Source: Litomosoides sigmodontis (lineage: Eukaryota > Nematoda > Chromadorea > Rhabditida > Onchocercidae). Taken from it: a DNA stretch of 64,000 nucleotides. Where the stretch lies: positions 6,366,983-6,430,982 of the forward strand of contig OY718807.1 in the NCBI GenBank assembly GCA_963070105.1, given 5' to 3'. Both the position numbers and the translations under genes were made by a program. Shown piece after piece: positions 51,536-62,400 of the stretch. The notes under the pieces were generated by a model. That model was not told the DNA's origin. It made no database searches and saw only the letters and a list, made by a program, of their open reading frames with translations. How positions within the stretch are numbered: the first letter of the stretch is position 1; each line of letters opens with the position of its first letter.

Positions 51536-53876
51536 ATGCGTGCTGATCGTTTGCCTAATACCAGTGATGCTACAAAATTTCTCAAAGACTTAACATTGGG
51601 AGCTACCGCAGCGATAGTGGCGAAGACAATTATAGCTCCCATCGAACGAGTTAAATTAATCTTACAGGCATGTTTGAAATTGTTAAATTTTTGTCTTAAT
51701 TGTATTCATTGTCGAAACCTTGTAATTTATTATATGCGCATTAGGCTTCATTTTTTCAAATATATATACCAATATTTCCTGTAAAATACTTCCCGGCGAT
51801 TTGTTCCTCATTTCACATTTGCAACGATTACATCGTTCATATCGTTTTTCAGATTTATATAGGTGGTTACGGTTGCCGGGAAGTTAATCAAACGTTTGAG
51901 ATATTAAGAAAAGTGAGAATGAATTGGTTGGTGTAATGAATTAATCTAATCATGTCCGCTATAGCTACAAAATGCACAAGAAACTATCGCAGTTGGGAAG
52001 CGTTACAAGGGCATGCTTGATTGCTTTGCACGGATACCGGTTGAGCAAGGTGTTCTATCTTTTTGGCGTGGCAATTTAGTTAATATTGCTCGAGCATGTT
52101 CACAGGTAATATTAGGTATAATTGTCACCTTTTCTCCTTTCATGGATCCTCACTTTAACGTTTGTGAAGATTTGTTTGGAACTAAAACAACGAGCTGTAC
52201 TGGCAAAGTCAGTATGCAGGAAGTGTATCTGACGTGTGCTCTAATTTATATCAAAGTGGATGGTTGTGCGCGAGCTTAGATATGTTTCTGTTAATATAAA
52301 ATATCTGGTGAACTCCGCCATATTTTCACCCGAAGCGGTTACAGGAATCCCTTGGATTTGCTTTCAAGGATTTCTTCAAAATTTGGTTTCTTTATGGTGT
52401 AGATAGGAAGGATTACTGGCGCCTCGCAGCAGGTTCATCAATTTATCGCTGGTTTTAAATAAATTAGCAAGTGCTTTTAGCGAATAGTGCTGTTTCGTGC
52501 GTTCTTTGGTGTAATGCATTTTTGGGCATTGTAGAGCAGTTAGCTCTTTTTCCCTGCCTAATACTCCGAACATTAATAATAAGCATACTTTATTAAAATA
52601 ATATGAATTTAACGATAGTTGCGGGAAATGGCTGATTTTCGGATAGTTTTTAAAGGAACTGAAGCTTACTCTCTCTGACTGCCCTATTTTAGGTAATCTC
52701 GGTGCCGGTGCTGCGTCAGGTGTCGCAACATACTGCATAATCTATCCGTTAGATTTCGTAAGAACAAGGTAACTGCTCTTTTTCCCAAACTTTCAATGTT
52801 AGGAACATTGTATGAACTTGGAATAATTTCTGAACCGGCGGTAAGAGTTAGTATTTAAGCTACGCTGTATGCTTAAGCTTAACTTCTCGATTCGAAACTT
52901 CCATTGATATCTGCAAAATTGCCCGTATCATTTAATTGAAACTCATTTAATTTCAACAGCAGCTGAATGTTTAGATTAGCTATCGACATGGGAAGAGCCA
53001 CATCTCGAGAATTCTCAGGTTTTTTTGATTGCATGCACAAGATATTCAGCCGTGACGGAATGCGTGGATTATATTAGTAAGTTTGTTTCGCTCTTTTGTT
53101 TATAGCGGAGAATATATCTTATTCAGCATATGTACACGACGTAAAAAATCTCCTATGCTTAATTTATGAGGTAGAAATAAAACTTTTTTTATGAAAGTTT
53201 GCGTAGAATGTAAATTTTGCAGTGGCTTTTTGCCGTCACTTCAGTACATTTTTCTCTACCGTGGAGTTTATTATGGTCTTTTTGATACGGCGAAAACACA
53301 GTTAACGAAGCACGGCAATAGTGATATCAGTTTCATTTGTGCTTTTTTGATTGGTCAGGTACTGAAAAATGTTTGCCTTTCCTGAATCGACGAATTTCAA
53401 AATTTTGTGAAACATTTTTTGAAAGGAAAAGTTCAATCATAATTATAGGTGGTAACGTTTACAGCGGCTTTAATTTCGTATCCGCTGGATACGATACGTA
53501 GGCGTCTTATGATGCAAGCTGGTCGTGGGGATATGCTTTACCGAGGAGTCTGGCATTGTACGACGGCATGTTTCTTTTAACTTGCAGACTATAAAATGTG
53601 ACAAAATTTAATCGGGCTCGCAATCACTGTTTGCTACAGTTAATTAATTACTTCATGTGGGAATGCATCTCCCTAATGCATTTTAAATACAGTTTAACTT
53701 TGTGGGACGAGAAGCGCTGTGCGACAATTTTTGTCACATTATAAAATTTGTTACAGAAGATATGGTATGAGGAAGGCCCCAGGGCTTACTATAGCGGTTT
53801 ATGGGTAAATACGATACGTGGTATTGGTGCTGCTCTCGTTCTGGCCTTTTACAATGAATTTTCGAAGTATTTTTAA
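51536..53876 (+). CDS. Divergent ADP/ATP-type mitochondrial carrier, 303 aa
   Basis: This is a mitochondrial solute carrier with three repeats, closest to adenine nucleotide translocases that exchange ADP and ATP across the inner membrane. Eight exons sum to 912 bases in phase: 51536-51667, 51965-52105, 52345-52432, 52693-52768, 52975-53076, 53223-53358, 53449-53565, 53757-53876. Carrier signatures are PIERVKL (residues 35-41), PLDFVRTR and [11 protein letters not shown]. The nucleotide-carrier motif is RRRLMM (242-247) instead of RRRMMM. Family blocks [19 protein letters not shown] and YYGLFDTAK are present. Helix 2 reads [13 protein letters not shown] where ordinary translocases have NVIRYFPTQALNF, so the conserved Arg is kept but the aromatic and proline residues are lost. 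Introns 1 and 7 start with GC (CAG|GCATGT and ACG|GCATGT) rather than GT. The protein could be a specialised or germline isoform, or could carry a different substrate. Confidence 0.88.
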
Positions 53877-54446
53877 TATAGAAACGATAAGCGATTTATG
53901 TATAAGTTGTTTTATAAAGGCTTTATTGTCTAAAACTCGTCTTGATTTCTTTTAATTAAAAGTTTTTGCACGAAAAAATTGCGGAGCCAAGATGACTTTC
54001 TCTGTCAGAACCTCTTAAACTAGGGATGGTATGATTGGACTTAATTTCGTTTTGTTCTTCTATAATTGCAGTCGTGTAATACTATTAACTAGGTTGTAAT
54101 TCTTTCGCATGTTTTAATTAGGCTTTTGCAACATTAGGTCTGTATTTGTATCAACTTTATGTTGTATTACAATGCTATTCATATTTTAAATGTCGACAAC
54201 AATTCTCGTGTATGTGTACATCAATCAGAGAACTGTTTCTTTAGTAACATAAGGAGTATGATAAATCCATTTGTGTTTTATAAAGTTATTCTAAACTTAT
54301 AATGATTTTGTTGAAATAATGTGCATTAAGCTGAAAATAGAGCAATAATTTCTGTCACTCAAAAGCAATGTTTATTTAAAATGGAAGAAGTTTAATACGC
54401 TGAACACTGAGAGAAGTTAATTACATTAGTTTATCATTTATTCTCC
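53877..54446. other. Convergent 3' intergenic region
   Basis: This 570-base AT-rich gap separates the carrier stop (plus) from the stop of the small coiled-coil gene (minus). It should contain both polyadenylation sites. I see no other feature. Confidence 0.5.
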
Positions 54447-55001
54447 TTATATAACTGCATGCCTGTCGCGTTGTGCATCGCTCTTCGATTCATCTTCATT
54501 GCTGTAGTCGTCAAACGATGCGATGCTGCCAAGTATCGAGGAACTAATTGACGAGAAACTGAGTTCCAATAATTCACTGGTGGTGAATGATTCATCGCTG
54601 CTATCTCCATGTTCTATCTTTATGCCATCGTTTACATAATATGCATTTAGATGATTTTCCTGAAAATTAATTTCTAGAAGTCCCCACAAAATTAATTAAA
54701 ACTATTGCTAGAGATGACTGCTTTATGATATGCCGATTAAATAACAGTTTTAATTCTAAAAGAAGCTTACGGTGCTATCTATTAAACTACTGAATTAAAT
54801 CGACCTAGGTGTTGGATGACTTAATTTATAACATTAAAGAGGTGAAATGATAACAATTTTGTTAATCCCCACCAAAAGTTTCAGCTTTGCTATATATGCG
54901 TTTCGGCGTTTTCTCAGATGAATCACTTCCTCCTTTATATTCGCAATTTTCTCCTTCAACTCCGAAATTTCTCCTCGAAGAGCATCTTCGCCGGATGCCA
55001 T
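54447..55001 (-). CDS. Small coiled-coil protein, 113 aa, unrecognised
   Basis: Two exons in phase 0: 55001-54873 and 54659-54447, joined as TTG|GTGGGG...TTTTCAG|GAAAAT. The N-terminal half (MASGEDALRGEISELKEKIA and on to about residue 48) shows heptad-like spacing of Leu, Ile and Val among Lys and Glu, so a coiled coil is likely. The C-terminal half is acidic and Ser-rich (SSDESFTTSELLEL, FDDYSNEDES) and looks disordered, with possible phosphorylation sites. There is no signal peptide or membrane segment. The shape recalls small subunits of scaffold, kinetochore or lysosome-positioning complexes, but I cannot name a family. It is convergent with the carrier gene. Confidence 0.55.
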
Positions 55002-55512
55002 GTTAATTGGCTAAATGGCTCTTTTTGGCTGTATCACACGATCCAAATCGGTGATCTACAAGCACCTTCAGCAAATTAAACAATCCTAATTTATCTCATA
55101 TGGCTTCCACACCAAATTTTAAGGAAGATTAAATTAGAGTTTGTGGGACCCTTATAATTCAAGCAATTAAATGGGACGAAACTGTTAGAATCAACCGAAG
55201 CAGACCGTGCGACAACCACTAGCTGTGCTTACTTCTCCAATAAATGATTTTTCGCGATTGTGTCCTGTTTAATACTATCTTCGATAGCACCGTGGATTGA
55301 TTTGAATGCAAATTTACAGCCATCCGCTACCACTTTCAGACGAAATCCTGAATCCTGTTAAATGTATTGACAGATTAACAAATAACGAGTAAAGTGTGCT
55401 TTTTCTGATCTACGCACAATGTTCAAAGTTGAAACAGTTAAATAATTCTTTAACTGATTAACAAGTTTGCGGGTAATTCTCCTCTACGTAATGGTAAAAT
55501 TATCACTGGAAG

Positions 55513-55544
<32 letters not shown>

Positions 55545-56717
55545 TACAACAATGATAGAACGATTGGACTTCAAAAGTAGAAATAGTGTCCAGTGATACG
55601 AAATATCCAGGAAGTTTGACGAGAAGGCAAAGAAAACGCCGAGGACAAAGGGTTAAACCGGTCTAGTGTTTCTGTCCAGTTCTTGTCCTTTTGCGAAAAA
55701 ATAACGGGCCGCGACGGCTAGCACGTGGCGGTTGTTCCTTTTGCGCGTGGTAGATGGGGAGATGGTGCATTTTTTCCTTGCGCCACGTTTTCGTGGTCGA
55801 TTTTTCGGTCTAAGAAAACGAGAAAGAAATTACAGAAGTAATCTATGAATGCTGCGGACCATCTTGCACAGAGTTTTTTTTTTTTGAAGTGAAATTTTTG
55901 CTCCTATTCAGATACCTGTAATGTGTGCGCATGTAGGGGTATCTCCTTAGGCTAATAAAAATCTTCGCATCTGTTTAACTAATATATCAATGCTGGTGAA
56001 CTGTTTTAATTTCTGTGGTCAATTTTGGTAAATCTCGTTTTATTTAGTATGCGCTTTTGTCCTCCACTTTGTTCTTGTATTTACTCATCCGTATTACCGT
56101 TTTTTTCTTCGTCATATTTTATATCGCGTACTTCCCCTTTATCATTTTAATTTTGCGTCACTGCTGCCATGTTCAGTGATGTAAGATTGAAATGCAACAA
56201 AATGAAGTAGTAAAAAATATCATGAAAAGAGGTACAAAAAAGTAATGTGTTCAGTTAGCAAAGACTTCCGTTCACGTATTACGCTTAAAATTTAATGTTT
56301 TCTGCTTTGAAATTTTATGATATATTTAATCATCTCTGTTTGTTAAGCTAACTAGCAAAACTAGTTTTTTTGTCTTTCTTTGATAGTACGAAGTGAAGGC
56401 AGCTAGGTAATGTAGTTACGAGTTGCGGCATTACTGCTGCTACCTGCCACTACAAAATGTTGTGCTAAGTACGAAAGGTGTAAGAGCTGAAGAGAAGAGA
56501 AAGGAAGGATTGTGGTCATTGATTTTAATTGCTTTCCATTTTCCTCTCGCATTTCTTTTTTTTTCACGTTCTCTATCGTACGCTACTGTTTTACGGTTTC
56601 CAGAAGTGATAGTGCAGAAGGGGAATATCATTATTTTTAACGAACGATAGCTCTGACAATAAGCAAGGAGATTGTCGGGGTGAAGCTGCGGAAGAAGATA
56701 AGGTAGCGGGTTGTGGT
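55002..56717. other. Intergenic region with GA run; AMPK beta upstream region
   Basis: A 1.7-kb space between divergent genes: the coiled-coil gene on minus and AMPK beta on plus. It contains a (GA)n run at 55518-55544 and a somewhat GC-richer patch at about 55640-55800 that might be a promoter. Overlapping opposite-strand frames at 56423-56781 end next to the AMPK start and lack splice or family support. Confidence 0.45.
55518..55544. repeat. (GA)13 microsatellite
   Basis: A perfect AG/GA dinucleotide run of 27 bases upstream of AMPK beta. GA tracts are common in animal promoters as GAGA-factor sites, but here it may just be a microsatellite. Confidence 0.85.
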
Positions 56718-58920
56718 ATGGGAAATAATCAGGGTGGACTTCATAAACGAGAGCGGGCCCTCGATGGACAGCACCGTTCACGACAGTGGGCGACTAGTAG
56801 CGCCCCTGGCGGTAGTGGTGCATCGAGTAATATGATGAGTGGTAGCGGTACAACGGAAGATGGGTGCCCTGTACAGGTTTGCATATATTTCACTAGTTTT
56901 TTTATGATTGCCATGTCTATAGCATGTATTATCAATTTGATTCTCTTGTTGGCTTTAGTGTGAAATTTCATTTTGTTTTCTTTTATTAAGGCGATTGTAT
57001 AAAAAATATGCAGAATTAGAATCAGCAGTTATTATTTTACCTACTGTTTGCAATTATTGATTTTTCTGATTCTTGGTTATGTCTTGCAGCGTATTGCTCA
57101 TTTCAACTTTTTTCCCAATGCATTTTGCTGGAATGCAAGGTATGCCCCCCTTTCAAAAGCAAGATATGTTCGATGCGTTTGTGCGGTATATAAGTTTGGG
57201 TAGCTCAATAGACATTTAGTAATTACATTGTTTCTCTCAAATTAAATCTTTTGAAAATTTTTTAGGTAAAAATTGCAAAAAGCGACGGGTCTGTTTCAAC
57301 ACCAAGTATCCAATTTTCTGAAGCAAACGAATATCCTGTGGTTTTTAAATGGCAAGGAGGAAGTCAGGCAGGCGGTGTTTACATATCTGGTTCCTGGGAT
57401 GGTTGGAAAAGAATGACACCATTATGCAAATCAACTCAAGATTTTTCCACTATCATTAATTTAAGTCCTGGTAAGCGATGAAAAGAAACCACTGTGATAT
57501 GGGTTACACACTTTATTCTTTTTCGTGTTATTGTTTGGTCGTAAAAAATACTTTAGATAGATTTGCATAAGTGCCGGCAAGGCATAGCAGAAAGCTTTCT
57601 ATTCGGAAGCAGTTCTGTAAATCATGGAAAAATATCAACTGCTTACCAAAGTTGACTTTTACAGGAAGACATGAATATAAATTTTTTATTGATGGGAAAT
57701 GGGTGGTTGACGAAAACGCTGCAAAAACTGACAACAAATTTGGTAGTCAAAACAATGTTATCTCGATTGATGAAGCCGATTTTGAAGTATTTGTTTTTTT
57801 GACCTTATAAAAAAGCAAAAGTCTCTGTAAAATAGTTTAGGTAATTTTTCGTGTTTTTACCTTTATTTATTTGGTTAAAAAACTAGACAATTTCTTTTCT
57901 AATCTGTCAGAGATGACACATAGCTCTTGTGACACATAGCTCTTGTAAGTTTGTTGGCTGCGCGGGATTTAGAGAACTGGTAATTGCACATAGCTCTTGT
58001 AAGTTTGTTGGCTGCGCGGGATTTAGAGAACTGGTAATTGCACTTGACAAGTCATAAGCGTTATCGAAGACATTCGAGTTTGCTTAGTTATAATGCTATA
58101 TCAGGTTTTCATAATTTTTGATTCTTCGCATATTTTCGTTTAGGTTTTTGATGCACTTGATCGTGACTTAGCATCATCCAATGCTGGAGAAGCGATGAGG
58201 AAAGTGAACGTGACTGGTGCACCACCTTCGTCACATGACACACCTAATGAACGCGAAATCGAGAAACTGAAGAACTTTACTCAAGAAATACCGGATCGTA
58301 GAGAGTTCGAAAAAGCTCAGAATCCACCGGTCTTACCACCTCATCTCTTGCAGGTACCAGTTTGTGATTTGTCCAATGATCCTATTTTCAAGTATATGAT
58401 AATCTTCGTGTAATCCGTTCCTTTTACTGTTTTCGGGAATTTTTTTATTCTCTAGCTTTATGTTTTTAATGATATTTTTGTCCAGTTCCAGTTATCCATA
58501 AGCAAAGGGTATATAGTCTTAGAAAATTAAGTGATTTTCATTCTCTCGGATCTCCACTGGCAAAAAAATATTACGGCATAATGTTTGTGGTTTATGAGTG
58601 AATACTTTCTTTGATGCCGTTGTAACTAGTTATTTTTTGCGGTTGATGCTAAGATATGTTTTATATGGGCTCTGTGCGTAGTATAATTTATAGTTATATT
58701 ATGTCAACGCCATACAGTAAATAGCTATCGCTTTCTTTTGCAGGTAATTCTGAATAAGGACACACCCATGCAATGTGATCCAAACGTATTACCAGAACCT
58801 AATCATGTAATGCTAAATCATCTTTATGCACTGTCAATTAAGGATGGTGTTATGGTCCTTTCTGCGACGCATCGTTATCGAAAAAAATATGTGACAACGC
58901 TGCTTTATAAACCAATTTAA
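56718..58920 (+). CDS. aakb: AMP-activated protein kinase beta subunit, 290 aa
   Basis: The beta subunit is the scaffold of the AMPK alpha-beta-gamma complex and senses glycogen. Five exons sum to 873 bases in phase: 56718-56876, 57266-57470, 57665-57786, 58144-58353, 58744-58920. The N-terminus MGNNQGG is a myristoylation signal. A carbohydrate-binding module (CBM48) spans about residues 75-155, with YPVVFKWQGG, SGSWDGWKRM (W100), the Ser equivalent to human S108 (S109), YKFFIDGKWVVDE and GSQNNVISI. The C-terminal alpha/gamma-binding domain starts at PPVLPPHLLQVILNKD and ends MVLSATHRYRKKYVTTLL with YKPI, nearly identical to animal orthologues. The Gly/Ser-rich stretch at residues 25-45 is a nematode-specific linker. 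The gene matches C. elegans aakb-1/aakb-2; I cannot say which. Confidence 0.96.
57933..58040. repeat. Perfect 54-base tandem duplication in AMPK beta intron 3
   Basis: Two identical 54-base copies (57933-57986, 57987-58040) begin CACATAGCTCTTGTAAGTTT and end CTGGTAATTG. The first is preceded by a tandem 16-base piece (GACACATAGCTCTTGT) of the same start. Each copy contains TTGTAAGTTT, a donor-like TG|TAAGT site. The copies show no divergence, so the event is recent or an assembly artefact. Confidence 0.9.
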
Positions 58921-59989
58921 CTGATAGTTTCGATAGTTATTTTATTGCGGATCTAAAATTACGGTTTATTATGCTTTCATTTTTTGCTCTATCACTACTT
59001 TAATATTAGCTTACTTATTCATATAATTTGGTCTGGAATGAATCTGTTTTGCTCGTTTTATTTTTTTTGTTGGTTTTTTTTTATTGCAACAATTTTTATT
59101 GGTTTTCTGCAAATTAAGGAATAAGATGCTGGTTTACGTCAGAGCGGCATTGCTCTACACCACGCAGTTGTACCTGTCGTTTCATTTCCAGATCAATAGG
59201 CTTAAAGTTGAATTGTAGTCAGCGGGTCTGGCTGTAATTCGATTAAGAACTGTTCAATAAGTTTGAAGGGATGTTTTAAAGAAATAGGAACGATTATTTC
59301 TTCACTGTTTAATTGAACTATTCATTTTTGTATTATCGAACAAAAGAGTTGATGTTTCGCCTTTACTTCTTTTTGTTCTATTGGCTATCTTTTTTTGTGA
59401 TTATTAGAAAAGGCATTTGTATAACTTGTATTTATATTAACGATATGTGTAATGTATGATAAACAGGATTTATTTTCATTTATATTGTTTCATGCATAAT
59501 TTGGATTTTGACTTGAAAATATCCTTATACTTCAATTACATAAGCCTTGAAATTGGAAGGCTATGGACTGTTGACACTCCCACACATTTCTTTGTAGCAT
59601 TACTCCGTTGGAAAGCGATTTTACCTCGATAGTTTCAAAAGTTGGATTTAGCAGTCTCATGATGATAATTTGGTAAAGCAGCATGGAACAGACCTGGACA
59701 TTAGAACGTACGTGGATTGGAGCAGATTTATCAAATGGATGGTCTTCAACAGTATCAGGATACGGATATTGCTGCACGATACAGGTTGGTGTTGGGGATC
59801 GTTTAAGTATAGAAGTACTTTAAATTTTATTTGGTCTGTCTAATCGCTTATTGCAGGTTGATTGTCTATCTTGCTACTAGATTTCTTCGCCATATATTTG
59901 GCTTTTAAGAGCTCTGGACTATTAATGCCTCTGAAAAGTTCGTTTATTGATAAAATGCTTGGAAAAGATTCAGTTACTAATCACTTTCG
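58921..59989. other. Intergenic region with ambiguous exon-like stretch
   Basis: A 1.07-kb gap between AMPK beta and the next plus-strand gene. At 59532-59777 both strands stay open and have plausible splice borders (plus donor at about 59785; minus donor ATCGAG|GTAAAA). Neither reading matches a family with confidence. The rest is AT-rich with T runs. Confidence 0.4.
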
Positions 59990-61962
59990 ATGTATTCTCG
60001 ATTCAGTGGCTTGGTTCTTCTGCTATCTCTTCTATTAAATTTCGGTTTTCAGTGCACGAAGAAGAAATCACATGATGAATGGATATTAAGTGTAAATCCG
60101 GAAGAACACTGTGCATATTCATTACTTGTTGATGTAGTGTTATCCATTGGCGCTTTTCATTTCAAGGTCTGCCACTCATGCTCTTGCAGTGCAAATTTTG
60201 GACAATCATACATCAACAAAATTAAACTTCCTTTGTGAACTAATTTTTTTCTAATTTTATCTGGATCAATACTTCTACTTTTTATCCTATTTTCCGCAGT
60301 CATGCTATTCCATCTTGTTAGTTATGATTTAACTCTTGCCATGATGTTGCAGGTATATAGAGATTTGTGGGACGCATCGAGTGTTGTACTGCAAGAAGAA
60401 ACTCGAAGTGGATCGAGAGTTGATGTGACACTAAGATTACGGATCATCGAAACACTGTCACCGCAGGATCTTAGTGGGCAAACACCATACAGAGATTTTG
60501 AAATAAGTGTAAGCTCTTTTGATTATGTCTAAAAGCAATTTTATCCGTAGCATCTACACTGCTATATTGAAAGAGGCTAGTTATTTTAATTATCTATCAA
60601 GTTAAAGAACCATTTTGATCAGTCAAGTTACCGTTATCAGTCTGTTGTGAGATAAAGTGTAAATTGAACTTTTAAACTAACCTGAGAGGAATGTCTCACT
60701 CGAGCCTTCGAAATTGTTGCTGTAAAGACGGAAAATTCCTTTCCTTCTTCTCGTAACAATCAATCATAAGTGAAATGAAAATTCATCGTTTGTTTTCCTT
60801 CGTTCAAATTAGAGAAAGTAGTTTTAGTGTAAGGAACGAACATGGTTTGTCGATGTGACGTATTTGGCTTCCATTGGAGGAAAATTGTTCACCGAGTGGA
60901 ATGAACAACGATCGAAGGGCATAAAAAAGTGTTGGGTTGATGGTATTTCGACATATGAATTAGATTGTCTCATTGATGCGACATCGAAATATCGACAGAT
61001 TGTCGTGACAAGGTTTTTGTTCACATTCTTTATGATTTAATTGATGTAGTCAAGTAGAATTAGATGATTTCTTGCATCCATTAATTGAGCTTGTCTGGAT
61101 ATCACTAGTCATTTGAGCTGAGTTTGAGATTAATTTTGTGGACTTTTTCCGTCCATCTGAATTGCCAATTAGTATGAGATTTAGTTTATGAATTTTCTTG
61201 ATTGCTGTAGTTCAGCGAATCGAATCGAAGCGAATTATCAACTCATTTCCGGTTCTGATGAACAGTAAAAGGAAAATTTTATTCGACTCTGGTAATTTAT
61301 TACTGGTTAATCAATCAGGCACAACTAATCTTTTATTGCACAAATTTACTTGAGCTGTCAGAAGGAAACTGCTGAATTGTTTTTCAATTTTTTCTTTTTA
61401 TGCTTTAAAGGATGAATTATGATGTTTTGGTCAGTGTTTCATTTCGATATAATATTGGCTCAGTATTGCGAACGGTGGAGTCGTTTCTTATGGACGCCGA
61501 ATGGATTCATCCAATTCGACGTCTTGAATACGCTGTTTGTTACAAGTAAATTTCTCTCTTTTTCTTCGAATTCAATTATGCAACTTTTCTGGGAGATTTC
61601 ATAAACTGAGAAAAGTTAACGTTACTTTTAGACTGGCAAGATTGGGAGATACTATTAGCAGAAAATTGGTATCGTCTAATACAGCGATTGAGAAGTTGCA
61701 TGAATACCTGGCTGAAAATGGTGAAACTTTGGCTCAGGTATTGATTTCGTCTGTCTGAAAAATTATTTGCACGTGAAGTTATGTTTGGTGTCGAGGATAT
61801 TTGAAAGCCTTTGCATCCCAGCAAATGACATTTCTTCTTCGTCATTGTTCATCATTTCTCTTCACAGCATTGATAATTACTTTAACTCATGCTACGTTGT
61901 TTCAGGTGCATCCGGACGTGCTGATTTCTTTGAATATTCATCCGGACCACGTACTTTCGTAG
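59990..61962 (+). CDS. Unrecognised 263-aa protein, probable signal peptide
   Basis: Six exons keep phase exactly and sum to 792 bases: 59990-60166, 60353-60508, 60828-61012, 61435-61545, 61632-61737, 61906-61962. All introns are GT-AG. The start MYSRFSGLVLLLSLLLNFGF looks like a signal peptide or membrane anchor, followed by QCTKKKSHDEWILSV. The body alternates short hydrophobic segments with charged ones: DVTLRLRIIETLS, then ERTWFVDVTYLASIGG, then CWVDGISTYELDCL. The last third (ESFLMDAEWIHPIRRLEYAV, LARLGDTISRKLVS, AIEKLHEYLAENG) appears helical, and the protein ends LISLNIHPDHVLS. There is no second membrane segment and few Cys residues. I recognise no family. If the first 21 residues were intronic (TTTTCAG precedes the TGC codon), the protein could be cytosolic with an upstream exon. 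Confidence 0.7.
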
Positions 61963-62214
61963 CCTTCTCCTATGCAAATTGATTTGTGCGGCGAATAGAT
62001 ATTTTACAACTTTCCGACTACCTTGAATGTTTTATTGTTTTTTGCAAATTTGATTAGCTGAAATGGTCTCAAATTATTCTCGCTGCTTGAATTTATGGTG
62101 CTTTCGTCAATATACTTTTGAGAAATCTACGTTCTCTCGGTGGGTAGTTTCGAAAATCCTGGCGGACATGAATTTTAATGATATGAGAGATCAATGTAGT
62201 TTTCCGATAATAAC

Positions 62215-62400
62215 CGACTGCTCAAGAGTGCCGACGCTGTCTCACCCGCCCCGACTCACAAAGCCGTGGCACCTGACCTCACCCCCTATGCTGAGGGGTA
62301 CCCAACCTCACCTCCTGAAACTGCAAATGTTGAATGACCCTGACCCTTTCTCGGCATGAACCGGGAAAGGAACGCCTCAACTGAGTCTCCCAATTGCTTG
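62215..62400. other. GC-rich island
   Basis: About 185 bases at well over 50% G+C by eye (CACCCGCCCCGACTCAC, CCTCACCCCCTATGC, CATGAACCGGGAAAGG), in a window that is otherwise roughly two-thirds A+T. It is neither a recognised rRNA or tRNA nor part of a coding exon I can support. Candidates are a structured non-coding RNA, a promoter island or a fragment of a mobile element. Confidence 0.5.

Noticed and set aside
56423..56781. Overlapping frames on both strands upstream of AMPK beta
   Set aside because: No family or splice support. The minus frame overlaps the clear AMPK first exon antisense.
57085..57134. Possible cassette exon in AMPK beta (CTTGCAG ... GCAAG|GTATGC)
   Set aside because: It is 50 bases long and would break the frame into exon 2. 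Direct joining of 56876 to 57266 gives a full family match.
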